A DNA stretch of 64,000 bases from CAZKAP01 sp964552195. Its GTDB lineage: Bacteria; Bacteroidota; Bacteroidia; Flavobacteriales; Flavobacteriaceae. The notes beneath the pieces were generated by a model. It did no database searches. It was given only the letters and a program-made list of their open reading frames with translations, and was not told the DNA's origin. Shown piece by piece: positions 37,087-46,108 of this stretch. The stretch is taken from positions 1-64,000 of the forward strand of contig CAZKFM010000008.1 of assembly GCA_964552195.1 (NCBI GenBank), written 5' to 3'. Position numbers and translations under genes: made by a program. Each line of letters opens with the position of its first letter. The stretch's first letter is position 1.

Positions 37087-38271
37087 TTGAGCAAACTTGA
37101 GGAGAACTTCACCTTACCCTGCGGGGTAACCATACCTAACCGGATCGTCAAGTCGGCCATGAGTGAGAACATGGCTGACCAGGGTGGTCGGCCCGGGCAG
37201 CGTCTCTTTAAGCTCTACGAACGCTGGGGTTCTTCGGGTGCCGGAATACTGGTGTCGGGTAACGTGATGATCGACCGGAGGGCCCTTGGCGAGCCCCGCA
37301 ATGTGATCGTCGAAAACAGGGACTTTATGTCGGAGTTGACCCGGTGGGCCGAACTGGCCCAGAGGGATGGCAGCCACCTCTGGATGCAGCTAAATCACCC
37401 TGGCCGGCAAGTGCTTAAGTTCAACAAAACCAGCGTTAGTGCCTCCGACGTCCCCCTGAAGATTCCCGGTATGGTTAGGACACCGAGACCGCTTACCGAA
37501 GAGGAAATCCTCGAACTTGTAGAGCGATTCGGGAATGCTGCCGCCATAGCCCGGGATGCCGGCTGGAAGGGCATACAAATACACGGGGCCCACGGCTATC
37601 TCATCAGCCAGTTCCTTTCCTCTCATACCAACCGAAGAACGGACCGCTGGGGAGGCACCCTGGAGAACCGGGCGCGCTTTCCTATCGAGATTTACCGTGC
37701 TATAAGAAAGCAGGTGGGAAACCACTTTCCAGTGGGGATTAAGATCAACTCCGCGGACTTCCAAAGAGGAGGCTTCAGCGAGGAAGAGTCTCTGCAGGTC
37801 ATAGATATGCTTTCCGCCGAGGGAATAGATCTGATCGAGGTTTCCGGGGGGACCTACGAACGTGCTGCCATGACCGGACAGATGAAGAAACAGAGCACCC
37901 GGGAGCGGGAGGCCTATTTCATGGAATTCATCGTCAAGGCCAGGAAACGGACCCGAACTCCTTTATTACTTACAGGCGGGTTCCGAAGCAGGGAGGTCAT
38001 GGAAAGCGCCTTGGCAAACGATGAACTCGATTTCGTGGGCATGGCCCGTCCTTTCGCTGTTTACCCTGAGATCGCCCGGGAACTGCTCAATGGAAGCCGG
38101 GAACGTGCCGAACTCACCCATAAGCGAACCGGAGTACGCTTTATCGACAAGCTGGGGTTTATCGATCTGAGTTGGTACGCATCTCAGATTCACCGTATGG
38201 GAAAGGGTCTCGACCCCGACCCCGGACTCAGTCCCTGGGTGGGCGTCTGGAAGATGCTGAAAGTGCTCTGA
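37087..38271 (+). CDS. NADH:flavin oxidoreductase of the old yellow enzyme family
   Basis: This 394-residue TIM barrel binds FMN. It has the LPCGVTIPNRIVKSAMSE start, QLNHPGRQ near 98-105, and IHGAHGYLISQFLS (with the substrate-binding His pair) near 164-177. It also has NRRTDRWGGTLENR and the C-terminal FMN-phosphate region GMARPF. It should reduce activated C=C bonds using NAD(P)H; the physiological substrate is unknown. The start is TTG at 37087; the next in-frame ATG would delete the first strand. A -7-like TACCTTTA lies at 37005-37012. Confidence 0.88.
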   Translation: MSKLEENFTLPCGVTIPNRIVKSAMSENMADQGGRPGQRLFKLYERWGSSGAGILVSGNVMIDRRALGEPRNVIVENRDFMSELTRWAELAQRDGSHLWMQLNHPGRQVLKFNKTSVSASDVPLKIPGMVRTPRPLTEEEILELVERFGNAAAIARDAGWKGIQIHGAHGYLISQFLSSHTNRRTDRWGGTLENRARFPIEIYRAIRKQVGNHFPVGIKINSADFQRGGFSEEESLQVIDMLSAEGIDLIEVSGGTYERAAMTGQMKKQSTREREAYFMEFIVKARKRTRTPLLLTGGFRSREVMESALANDELDFVGMARPFAVYPEIARELLNGSRERAELTHKRTGVRFIDKLGFIDLSWYASQIHRMGKGLDPDPGLSPWVGVWKMLKVL

Positions 38272-38353
38272 TCCACTGGGTGTTCCTGCCCGAAAAATGA
38301 AGAAGTTCGCTACCTTTAATATGCCTTTATTGGGCGACCAAAACAACCCGACT

Positions 38354-40615
38354 ATGACCCACTACCCATTAACACGCAGTACGGTCTTGTTGCTGTCCAT
38401 CAGCGTGATGTTTTTTACCTCCTGTACTGAGAAAAAACCCCAATCCATGGCATCAGAAGAAGCCCGAACTCAGAAAGTTTATGAACCGAAGCCCTATGTT
38501 TTCGCCGACCGGGAATCCGAGATCGAAGGATTGATAGAGAAGATGACCCTCGAGGAAAAGGTGGGCATGCTGCACGCCCGTACGAAGTTCAATTCGGCAG
38601 GTGTGGAGCGATTGGGCGTACCCGAACTGAAGATGACCGATGGTCCGCTCGGCATCCGGGAGGAGATCTCTGTCGACAGCTGGGCGCCCGCCGGTTGGGA
38701 GAACGACTTCGCTACTTATTACCCCGCTGCCGGTGCCGTGGCGGCTACCTGGAACCCTGAGCTTTCCTACCTGATGGGAAATAGTGTGGGTCAGGAGGCC
38801 AGGGCACGACATAAGGATATGTTGTTATCCCCGGCTATCAATATTATCCGGACCCCGCTTGGCGGCCGTACCTATGAATACTTTACCGAAGATCCTTTTC
38901 TAAACTCCCGTATGGCCGCTCCCTTTGTAGTAGGGGTGCAGGATAACGATGTCATGGCCTGTGTAAAGCACTACGCGGTAAATAACCAGGAGACCAACCG
39001 CGATTACGTGGATGTGTTCGTGGATGAACGCACACTTCGAGAGATTTATCTGCCCGCATTTGAGGCCACGGTGGTCGAAGGCAACGCCTATGCCATGATG
39101 GGAGCGTATAACAAATTCCGCAGCGACTATCTCTGCGAGAATGATTACATGCTCAATACCGTACTCAGGGACGAGTGGGATTTCCAGGGCGTCGTGGTGT
39201 CGGATTGGGCCGCCGTTCATTCCACCGTCAAGTCCCTGGAGAACGGGCTCGATATAGAAATGGGAACTAACAAGCCCTTTAACGAGTACTTCCTGGCCGA
39301 TCCCCTCATTGCTGCCGCCAAAGCCGGTGAGATATCCGAGGAGGAAATCGACAAGCACGTCCGGCGGATTCTTCGAATGATGTATCAGGTTAAAGCCATA
39401 GATAGCACGGGCCGTACCGAGGGAAGTCTGGCTACCGAAGCGCATTACCAAGATGCCTATGATATTGCTGCGGAAGCCGTAGTCCTTCTGAAAAATGAAT
39501 CCGGTTTCCTGCCCCTGAAGCTGGAAGGAGTCGGATCCATAGCTGTAATCGGCAATAATGCCATAAAGAAAAATTCCCTGGCCGGATTCGGCGCAGGAGT
39601 TAAGACCCGCAGAGAGGTAACCCCTCTGGAGGGGCTTAAAAGCCGACTACCGGATGGAATAACCGTGAATTATGCCGAAGGATACCTCGAGCGTTATTCT
39701 GAGAATAGTAACGATCAGCGAGGGGATATTACACACAAGGGGCCGGTTCCTGTAAATGAGCTGGACAGGGATAAGCTCAACGAAGCATTGGAAGCTGCCC
39801 GGAATTCCGATAAGGTAGTAATCTTCGCGGGTTCCAATCGCGACTACGAAACGGAGGCTGCTGACCGTGCCGATCTCAGCCTTCCTTTTGCCCAGGAAGA
39901 GCTCATTGAACGCGTTTTGGAAGTGAATCCCAATACCATAGTGGTCATGATAGGAGGAGGCCCATTCGACCTAAGCAGGGTCGAACAATTGGCCCCTACC
40001 ATAGTTTGGAGTTGGTTCAACGGTTCGGAGGGTGGAAATGCCTTGGCTGATGTTCTATTGGGTAAGGTGAATCCTTCGGGTAAGTTACCCTGGACTATGC
40101 CTGAAAAACTGGAAGACTCCCCTGCCCATGCTACCAACAGCTTCCCGGGAGCCGAAACCGTTACGTATGAGGAAGGCATACTGGTAGGATATCGCTGGTT
40201 TGACACCCGGGGGATTGAGCCCCTTTATCCGTTCGGTTATGGCTTGTCGTACACGTCTTTCGAACTAGAAGAGGTTCGTGTCGATGGGCAAACCTATGGT
40301 AAAGACGGTACCGTCTGGGTCGATGTGCGTGTGAGAAATACCGGTGAGCTCGATGGCAAGGAAGTAGTACAAGTGTACACCTCTAAACCGGAATCCCGGG
40401 TCGAGCGCGCCGCCAAGGAACTCAAAGGATTTAAGAAGGTAAACGTTCCTGCAGGAGAAGCCATCGTGATCAGTATCCCGGTCGCGGTCAAGGACCTTGC
40501 CTACTACAATGTCGAGCAAAGCAATTGGGTGGTGGAATTGGGTACTTACGAGATACATGTCGGGAATTCCTCCAGGAATATCACCCAAATGCTGTCCATT
40601 ACGGTAGAGGACTAG
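38354..40615 (+). CDS. Lipoprotein beta-glucosidase, GH3 family
   Basis: This protein of about 753 residues has a lipoprotein signal ending FFTSC. The GH3 barrel has MTDGPLGIRE, the KHYAVNNQETNR element and the nucleophile Asp in VVVSDWAAVHS. The second domain contains AVVLLKNE and later TEAADRADLSLP. A fibronectin-III-like C-terminal domain follows with YPFGYGLSYTSFE. The likely reaction is release of terminal beta-linked glucose or xylose outside the inner membrane. I chose the ATG at 38354 because the signal peptide starts there; an upstream ATG at 38297 adds 19 residues. Confidence 0.92.
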   Translation: MTHYPLTRSTVLLLSISVMFFTSCTEKKPQSMASEEARTQKVYEPKPYVFADRESEIEGLIEKMTLEEKVGMLHARTKFNSAGVERLGVPELKMTDGPLGIREEISVDSWAPAGWENDFATYYPAAGAVAATWNPELSYLMGNSVGQEARARHKDMLLSPAINIIRTPLGGRTYEYFTEDPFLNSRMAAPFVVGVQDNDVMACVKHYAVNNQETNRDYVDVFVDERTLREIYLPAFEATVVEGNAYAMMGAYNKFRSDYLCENDYMLNTVLRDEWDFQGVVVSDWAAVHSTVKSLENGLDIEMGTNKPFNEYFLADPLIAAAKAGEISEEEIDKHVRRILRMMYQVKAIDSTGRTEGSLATEAHYQDAYDIAAEAVVLLKNESGFLPLKLEGVGSIAVIGNNAIKKNSLAGFGAGVKTRREVTPLEGLKSRLPDGITVNYAEGYLERYSENSNDQRGDITHKGPVPVNELDRDKLNEALEAARNSDKVVIFAGSNRDYETEAADRADLSLPFAQEELIERVLEVNPNTIVVMIGGGPFDLSRVEQLAPTIVWSWFNGSEGGNALADVLLGKVNPSGKLPWTMPEKLEDSPAHATNSFPGAETVTYEEGILVGYRWFDTRGIEPLYPFGYGLSYTSFELEEVRVDGQTYGKDGTVWVDVRVRNTGELDGKEVVQVYTSKPESRVERAAKELKGFKKVNVPAGEAIVISIPVAVKDLAYYNVEQSNWVVELGTYEIHVGNSSRNITQMLSITVED

Positions 40616-40785
40616 GATCCTAAGTGGCCATCTCCAAATACGTAGTACTTGTTGGTCACCAGTTCTTTATCCATAAGAGGGTTTTCGATGACTGCTAACC
40701 CTATCCTGCGTGCAAGCTGGAGGCCCGTAAAGGCCGGGCAAACCTGCCTGGCCATTGGCATCATCAGGGTAATTATGAGATGGGA

Positions 40786-40977
40786 TCAGATGAACAGATT
40801 GCAATCCTGACAGTCCTTCACCTCCCCGTAATAGGTTTCCCGATATTTGTGAAGGGTCCGCACGGGCAATCCCATGAAGTATTGCCTGATGTAGATTACC
40901 TTGGTGGTGAGCTCGCCCATTTTCCTGCTGTACCTTTTTTCCGTTTTGGTTTGGCGTTTTACGCTAATGAATTGCAT
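40786..40977 (-). CDS. Small conserved protein downstream of the bS21 paralogue
   Basis: This basic protein of 63 residues (MQFISVKRQTKTEKRYSRKM) ends with a CxxC pair in KDCQDCNLFI. It follows the bS21-like gene by 26 bases in the same direction and is likely its operon partner. I do not know a named family. The regular spacing of aromatics and the terminal Cys pair suggest a real, possibly metal-binding, product. Confidence 0.5.
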   Translation of the reverse strand: MQFISVKRQTKTEKRYSRKMGELTTKVIYIRQYFMGLPVRTLHKYRETYYGEVKDCQDCNLFI

Positions 40978-41003
40978 GGCTTTCGTTTTTCTTTGATGAT
41001 GGG

Positions 41004-41201
41004 TTAGTGGTTTTCCTGCTGATTCAGGTATTGTTCCCGGTAACTGGCCTTCTCCTTGCTCTTTCTTCTTTTGACCGAACCCTTGGTAAACTCACGTCGC
41101 TCCCGGATTTCTTCCACCAGCTTGGTTGATCTTCTCTTTCTCTTATAACGCTTGAGAGCGCGATCTATGCTCTCATTTTTTTTGACTTCTATCTTTAACA
41201 T
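41004..41201 (-). CDS. rpsU: Divergent ribosomal protein bS21
   Basis: This 65-residue basic protein has ESIDRALKRYKRKRRSTKLV, which matches the core of bS21 (a helix with the ALKRYKRK motif), followed by a second charged helix. bS21 sits near the anti-Shine-Dalgarno end of 16S rRNA. This copy departs from the usual Bacteroidota bS21, where the start is IIPVKxGE and an aromatic follows KRK, so it may be a second paralogue. No Shine-Dalgarno sequence is close to its ATG. The usual rpsU neighbours (tRNAs, tuf, xerC, hpf) are absent here. Confidence 0.8.
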   Translation of the reverse strand: MLKIEVKKNESIDRALKRYKRKRRSTKLVEEIRERREFTKGSVKRRKSKEKASYREQYLNQQENH

Positions 41202-41479
41202 GCTATTTTTTTAATTGCCCCCATTGATGAGTAAACCCTCAGTTTTCAAATGGTCTTATTCGATTGGTGGCAAAGGTGACGGGTAGTGCGAGAATTTTTT
41301 TTACAGTCCTTGCCTGACCGCTGAGTCCATGCAGCAATCGTAACAAACCATCCGAAGTGGTGAATTGGATTAGTAGCGGGTGGGGGGGATGAATTTATCG
41401 GATTGATTCCGAAATACTAGGTATTGAAAAGTAAGGATACGCGTGTTGCGTTTTTCGTGCGGTTTCAAATCCATCGCTG

Positions 41480-41487
41480 CAAAAGTA
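41480..41487 (-). promoter_or_regulatory. Predicted promoter -7 box for the bS21 gene, long leader
   Basis: Read on the minus strand, TACTTTTG is a perfect TAnnTTTG box. If it drives the bS21 gene, the leader would be about 270 bases (41202-41475), long enough for a regulatory structure. No clear -33 element was seen, so confidence is moderate. Confidence 0.4.
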
Positions 41488-42310
41488 CAAAAAACCCTGG
41501 AAATGTTAAAATGGACTGCCTAGAGGGCTAGGAGTCGCTGATGGGCATGAATCCGCCAAGGGACTCAATCCCTGCATAAACAGCGAAAGCCGCTACTACA
41601 ATTCCTGCCAGGATCAGTTATAGAGTTCTTTTAATTCCTTTTTTAACCGAACTCTGATGCGTCTGCCCGGCCACGTTCTGGCGGGTGAATACGGTTCGAA
41701 CAACGGCCGCTCCCAAGCTGAGCATACAGACCACCCTGATGAGATCAATGGGTGTGCGTTCTGATATGCTATTTGCAGTTTTTAAGGGTTCGGAGGTACA
41801 CGCACAGAATCAGTACGGACGGCACCCAAATAAAGCCAAACGGGTAAATAAATACTTTGAGTTGCCGTGTGTCAGTTTTAAGATATGTTAAGAAGTTCAT
41901 AATGAGTGAGGACTTTTAATATTCCCATTTGTTGCGGAATGCATGCGGTTGTATTTTTGGAGTAAAATACTGTTATGATTAATGCTCTGAAATACAGAAA
42001 AAGAAGAAAGGCAAAAAAAGTATTAGCCCGTATGATAGTGCTATATGCGATGAGGCGATTTTCCAAGTGTTAGCCCCTATCAAGTGAGCTCAACGAAGTA
42101 AAAATCTATCCTCTGAACGGCCCATGAGTTGCCGTTCGTTTCCTAAGCCTGCGGATAAGGGAATGCATCCAAATCGTTTTCTTTAAAAACCAACTCGAAA
42201 AAAATAATGAGCGCTTAGACTTCTCATCTTTATTCGTGAGAAATGGTTCGGGAAAATCAAATAACCGTCAAAACAGTGTTGTCCAACACCATATCACAGG
42301 CTCATTTTAG
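41488..42310. other. Decayed stretch with fragments of small membrane proteins
   Basis: I see no intact normal-sized gene in these 820 bases. On the minus strand a 43-codon frame (41900 to 41769, MNFLTYLKTDTRQLKVF) contains one hydrophobic segment. A second frame runs 41725 to 41528; after an internal TAA at 41618-41620 it continues as LILAGIVVAAFAVYAGIES, a clear membrane span. These look like remnants of small membrane proteins. The rest is AT-richer sequence without recognisable signals. Confidence 0.35.
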
Positions 42311-42964
42311 ATATATACGGTCGATCCGGAATTTCTTAGCCGCACGTATTATCTTGATTTTGATTCCCCCGAAGTCCAAAGTCTTGTATCGGAATTCAGG
42401 AGCCACTCTTCCACAGCGGAAAAGATACACGGCCTGTATCTCAAGATAAGGGATGGTTGGCGCTACAATCCCTATGCGATCAGCCTAGACCCATCGCATT
42501 TCAAGGCCAGTTGCATCAGCAGTAAGAAAGAGGCCCACTGCATCGACAAGTCCATACTCCTGGTCGCAGGACTCAGAGGGTTGAGTATCCCGGCCCGTTT
42601 ACGACTGGCCAAAGTATTCAACCATCTGGCTACCGAAAGACTGGAACGTACGCTGTGAACTCATGTCATCGCTCCGCACGGTTTTGCCGAAGTCCGTCTC
42701 AATGGAAGGTGGGCTAAGGGCTCTCCTGCTGTCAATCGGGAATTGTGCGACAGATACCAGGTGGATGCGCTGGAATTCGACGGCACCCGTGACTCCATTA
42801 TGCAGCAGTACAACCGTGATGAGCAGAAATTCATGGAATATCTCTAGGATTACGGATTCTCTGCGGATGTTTCGATGGAATTTATACTAAATACCTTCGA
42901 GGAGAATTACCCGGAGCTCTACCATAGACCTAGACACAGCGCACCCGGTAAGAAGGACAACTGA
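42311..42964 (+). pseudogene. Transglutaminase-like protein, broken by a frameshift and a stop
   Basis: Frame 1 encodes TVDPEFLSRTYYLDF and then LYLKIRDGWRYNPYAISL, followed by KKEAHCIDKSILLVAGLRGL, the Cys-containing motif of bacterial transglutaminase-like proteins. It stops at TGA 42656-42658. The sequence resumes one frame over with THVIAPHGFAEVRLNGRWAK, the His-containing motif. That frame meets an in-frame TAG at 42845-42847, then continues with DYGFSADVSMEFIL to a TGA at 42962-42964. There is also a stop just before 42311 and no good start. The catalytic Cys and His are still readable, so decay is recent. Confidence 0.8.
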
Positions 42965-43118
42965 AATAAGACAAGTGCAATGCGCTTACGGGTTAGTCAA
43001 TCAACTGCCTGTTAACCTGCCTGCACATCGGTTTTTTCCCATACATTTAGCTTACCTTTTTTTAAGTGATTTAAAACAGTATTGCCGCATTCCGCTGCCC
43101 CCGGATTAAACTCGAATC

Positions 43119-44300
43119 ATGATCAATGCGCTTACCACCCGAGTTGAATCCGAATTTCGATCCCGATTTGCCGGGGACCCCATCATGTCGATTGCACCGG
43201 GCAGGATCAACCTCATCGGTGAACACGTGGACTACAACGACGGCTTTGTGTTTCCCGCCGCCATCGACAAGTATATTGTTGCGGCCGTTGGTCGGGCTCA
43301 GGATGAAAGGGTGACCGCGGTAGCTCTGGATGTTGATGAGCGCTTTGAATTCCGACTAAATGGAGTCGAACCCGTGGTAAAGGGGGGGTGGAGGAATTAT
43401 CTGCTCGGGGTGGTGGACCAGCTGCAAAAAAGGGACCTTGACATCAAAGGGTTTAACCTCGTGTTTTCCGGGAACATCCCATCCGGCTCCGGCCTGTCTT
43501 CATCCGCGGCTTTGGAGAACAGCATCGTCGTAGCCCTGAATGCCCTTTTCGATCTTGGCCTCCAACCCAGTGAGATGATTGAGGTTTCCCAGCAGGCCGA
43601 ACACCAGTTTGTCGGCGTCAATTGTGGGATCATGGACCAGTTTGCCAGTATGTTTGGCCGGAAGGATCAGTTTATACTTCTGGACTGCCGTAGTCTGGAG
43701 ACTGAGTATTTTCCGGCAAATTTTGAGCATCATGAGATATTGCTGATCAATAGCAACGTGCATCACAACTTATCCGATAGTGCCTATAACGATCGAAGGG
43801 CTTCTTGTGAACGCGTCGCAGATATTCTTGGAAAAAGAGCCTTGAGGGATGTGGCCCTTGAGGAACTGGAAGAAAACAAGATGAAGCTAACAACCGAAGA
43901 TTACCAAAAGGCGCGCTTCGTGATCCGTGAAATTCAGAGAACCCGATGGACTGCAGATGCACTCAGAAAGGGAGATCTCCTTGAGGTAGGTGAGTTGTTG
44001 TACCAATCCCACCAGGGTCTGAGCGAGGACTATCAGGTGAGTTGCCCGGAATTGGATTTTCTCGTGCAACACGCCCGGGCAGAAAAGTCCATATTGGGAG
44101 CCCGGATGATGGGTGGAGGATTCGGCGGTTGTACGATTAACCTGATCGAAAAAGGTAAGGCGGAAGCTTTTATCGATTCGATTCGTCAGCTATATACCGA
44201 TCGATTCGGTGTCGATTTCAGTGAATATCGGGTACACGTTTCGGAAGGTGCGAGAATAATCAAAAATCAGCTAAATGGATCTACAGGAATATCCGCATAA
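43119..44300 (+). CDS. galK: Galactokinase
   Basis: Galactokinase phosphorylates galactose in the Leloir pathway. This 393-residue GHMP kinase has GRINLIGEHVDYNDGF near 28-43, the ATP loop PSGSGLSSSAALE near 116-128, NCGIMDQFAS near 168-177 and GARMMGGGFGGCTINL near 328-343. It overlaps galT by 26 bases, so the two are coupled. A -7-like TACCTTTT lies at 43053-43060. Confidence 0.97.
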   Translation: MINALTTRVESEFRSRFAGDPIMSIAPGRINLIGEHVDYNDGFVFPAAIDKYIVAAVGRAQDERVTAVALDVDERFEFRLNGVEPVVKGGWRNYLLGVVDQLQKRDLDIKGFNLVFSGNIPSGSGLSSSAALENSIVVALNALFDLGLQPSEMIEVSQQAEHQFVGVNCGIMDQFASMFGRKDQFILLDCRSLETEYFPANFEHHEILLINSNVHHNLSDSAYNDRRASCERVADILGKRALRDVALEELEENKMKLTTEDYQKARFVIREIQRTRWTADALRKGDLLEVGELLYQSHQGLSEDYQVSCPELDFLVQHARAEKSILGARMMGGGFGGCTINLIEKGKAEAFIDSIRQLYTDRFGVDFSEYRVHVSEGARIIKNQLNGSTGISA

Positions 44301-45288
44301 GCGGTATAATATACTCACCGGTGAATGGGTGATGGTATCTCCGCATCGTGCCAAGCGCCCCTGGCAAGGGCAACAGGAGGAAAAACCTTCCGAAAACAGA
44401 CCGACTCACGACCCCGATTGCTATCTCTGTCCGGGCAACACCCGGGCCAATGGGGAGCTTAATCCGGATTATAACGATGTCTTTTCCTTTGTCAATGATT
44501 TCTCGGCTCTTTTGTCCGACTCGCCACAGAGTGAAATGGAAGACGGATTGTTAAGGGCCCGTGGAGAGCAAGGAATCTGTAAGGTGGTTTGCTTTAGTCC
44601 GGATCATTCCAAAAGCCTGGCCGAAATGTCGGTTGCGGAGATTGAGCAAGTGGTTCGACTCTGGCAAAGCGAATACAGGGAGCTAGGAAGTAAGGACTTT
44701 ATCCATTATGTTCAGATCTTTGAAAACAAGGGTGCTATTATGGGTTGCAGTAATCCCCATCCACACGGGCAGATCTGGAGCCAGTCATCCCTGCCCAATG
44801 AGGCCAACAAAAAGAATGAGAAACAGATGGCTTATTACGGTAAGCGCGGCAGCTCCTTATTGGGTGATTACCTCAAACAAGAACTGGATCTCGAAGAGCG
44901 GATTATATGGCAGAATAGCTCTTTTGTTGTATTGGTTCCCTTCTGGGCCATCTGGCCTTTCGAAACCATGATCGTTCCCAAGAGCCATCAGCAAAATTTA
45001 CTCGAGCTGGACGATAAGGGCACTGTTGACTTTGCCGAGGCCATAGCCGTCATTACCTCAACCTACGACCGACTTTTTGAGGTGTCCTTTCCCTATTCCA
45101 GCGGAATACACCAGGCACCCACGCACGGAGGGGATACTTCCCACTGGCATTGGCATATGAGTTTCTATCCGCCTTTATTGCGAAGTGCTACTGTGAAAAA
45201 GTTCATGGTGGGTTACGAAATGTTTGGCTCGCCGCAACGGGATATCACTGCCGAACAGGCGGCCGATCGACTCAGGGGGCTACTTTAG
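44275..45288 (+). CDS. galT: Galactose-1-phosphate uridylyltransferase
   Basis: GalT exchanges UMP between UDP-glucose and galactose-1-phosphate. The 337-residue protein has the N-terminal RYNILTGEWVMVSPHRAKRP and the zinc Cys pair CYLCPG near 45-50. The active-site motif NPHPHGQIWS lies near 159-168, whose middle His forms the UMP adduct. A second zinc-associated stretch, HWHWHMSFYP, lies near 288-297. No epimerase is adjacent. Confidence 0.97.
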   Translation: MDLQEYPHKRYNILTGEWVMVSPHRAKRPWQGQQEEKPSENRPTHDPDCYLCPGNTRANGELNPDYNDVFSFVNDFSALLSDSPQSEMEDGLLRARGEQGICKVVCFSPDHSKSLAEMSVAEIEQVVRLWQSEYRELGSKDFIHYVQIFENKGAIMGCSNPHPHGQIWSQSSLPNEANKKNEKQMAYYGKRGSSLLGDYLKQELDLEERIIWQNSSFVVLVPFWAIWPFETMIVPKSHQQNLLELDDKGTVDFAEAIAVITSTYDRLFEVSFPYSSGIHQAPTHGGDTSHWHWHMSFYPPLLRSATVKKFMVGYEMFGSPQRDITAEQAADRLRGLL

Positions 45289-45313
45289 TGCAGAAATTCG
45301 TGCCAAAGGCGGA

Positions 45314-46006
45314 CTAACCCAGCGCAAAATCCACTGCGGCTTCGGCGTGAATCCGGGTGGTGTTATATACGGGTATGTCCACATCCCCCTCACGGAGCAG
45401 AAGAGGAATCTCCGTGCAGCCCAGCACCACTCCTTGCGTGCCCTTTTCGGCCTCCTTGCGGATGATTTCCTGTAAATGTTCGCGGGATTCATCGCGAATA
45501 ATTCCGTGTACCAACTCCTGGTAAATTATGTTATGGACCCGTTCGCGGTCAGCCGCCTCGGGTAGCACAGTCTGTATCCCGAATTCCTCCCTGAGGGTGT
45601 CCTTGTAGAAGCTACCTTCCATAGTAAAGCGGGTCCCCAATAATAGGATCGTATCCAGGCCGTCCGCTTTGATCTTGCTTCCGGTGGCGGTGGCGATATG
45701 CAAAAGTGGGATATCCGCATTCCGGGTAATATAGCTGGTACAGGCGTGCATGGTATTGGTGCAGATAATGATGACTTCTGCCTCGGCCCTGACCAGGTTC
45801 TGTGCCGCATGTGCCAGAAGTTCGCTTAGCGCTTCCCAGCGATCCTGATGCTGAAGCCGTTCGATTTCTGCAAAATCTACAGAATCCAGTACACAGCGAA
45901 CCGAGTGGTAGCCGCCCAGTTTTGCTCTTACCCGCTCGTTCATGATGCGGTAGTACTCCAGAGTGGATTCCCAGCTCATGCCCCCGATAAGACCTATTTT
46001 TTTCAT
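45314..46006 (-). CDS. Aspartate/glutamate racemase-family protein
   Basis: This 230-residue protein has the Asp/Glu racemase start IGLIGGMSWEST. It carries the two catalytic Cys residues in CTNTMH (Cys82) and GCTEIPLLL near 195. Members of this branch (YgeA-like) racemise amino acids without pyridoxal phosphate; several act on broad substrates. It lies tail-to-tail with galT and about 100 bases from the pfl operon end. Confidence 0.88.
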   Translation of the reverse strand: MKKIGLIGGMSWESTLEYYRIMNERVRAKLGGYHSVRCVLDSVDFAEIERLQHQDRWEALSELLAHAAQNLVRAEAEVIIICTNTMHACTSYITRNADIPLLHIATATGSKIKADGLDTILLLGTRFTMEGSFYKDTLREEFGIQTVLPEAADRERVHNIIYQELVHGIIRDESREHLQEIIRKEAEKGTQGVVLGCTEIPLLLREGDVDIPVYNTTRIHAEAAVDFALG

Positions 46007-46108
46007 TGCGATGCGTTCGTAACCCCTAAGTTAAGATTCCTGCGCATGAAGTCTCGGTTTTTCCTACGGCCCTGCACCTGCGCTGGGGTGAACCGCCCGG
46101 GTCACTAC

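Noticed and set aside
40612..40764. A 50-codon minus-strand frame ending at the GH3 stop (MMPMARQVCPAFTGLQLARR)
   Set aside because: Start, length and overlap with the GH3 end give no support, and no homologue is recognised.
41685..41891. A 68-codon plus-strand frame in the decayed region
   Set aside because: The composition is not protein-like and it overlaps better minus-strand membrane fragments.
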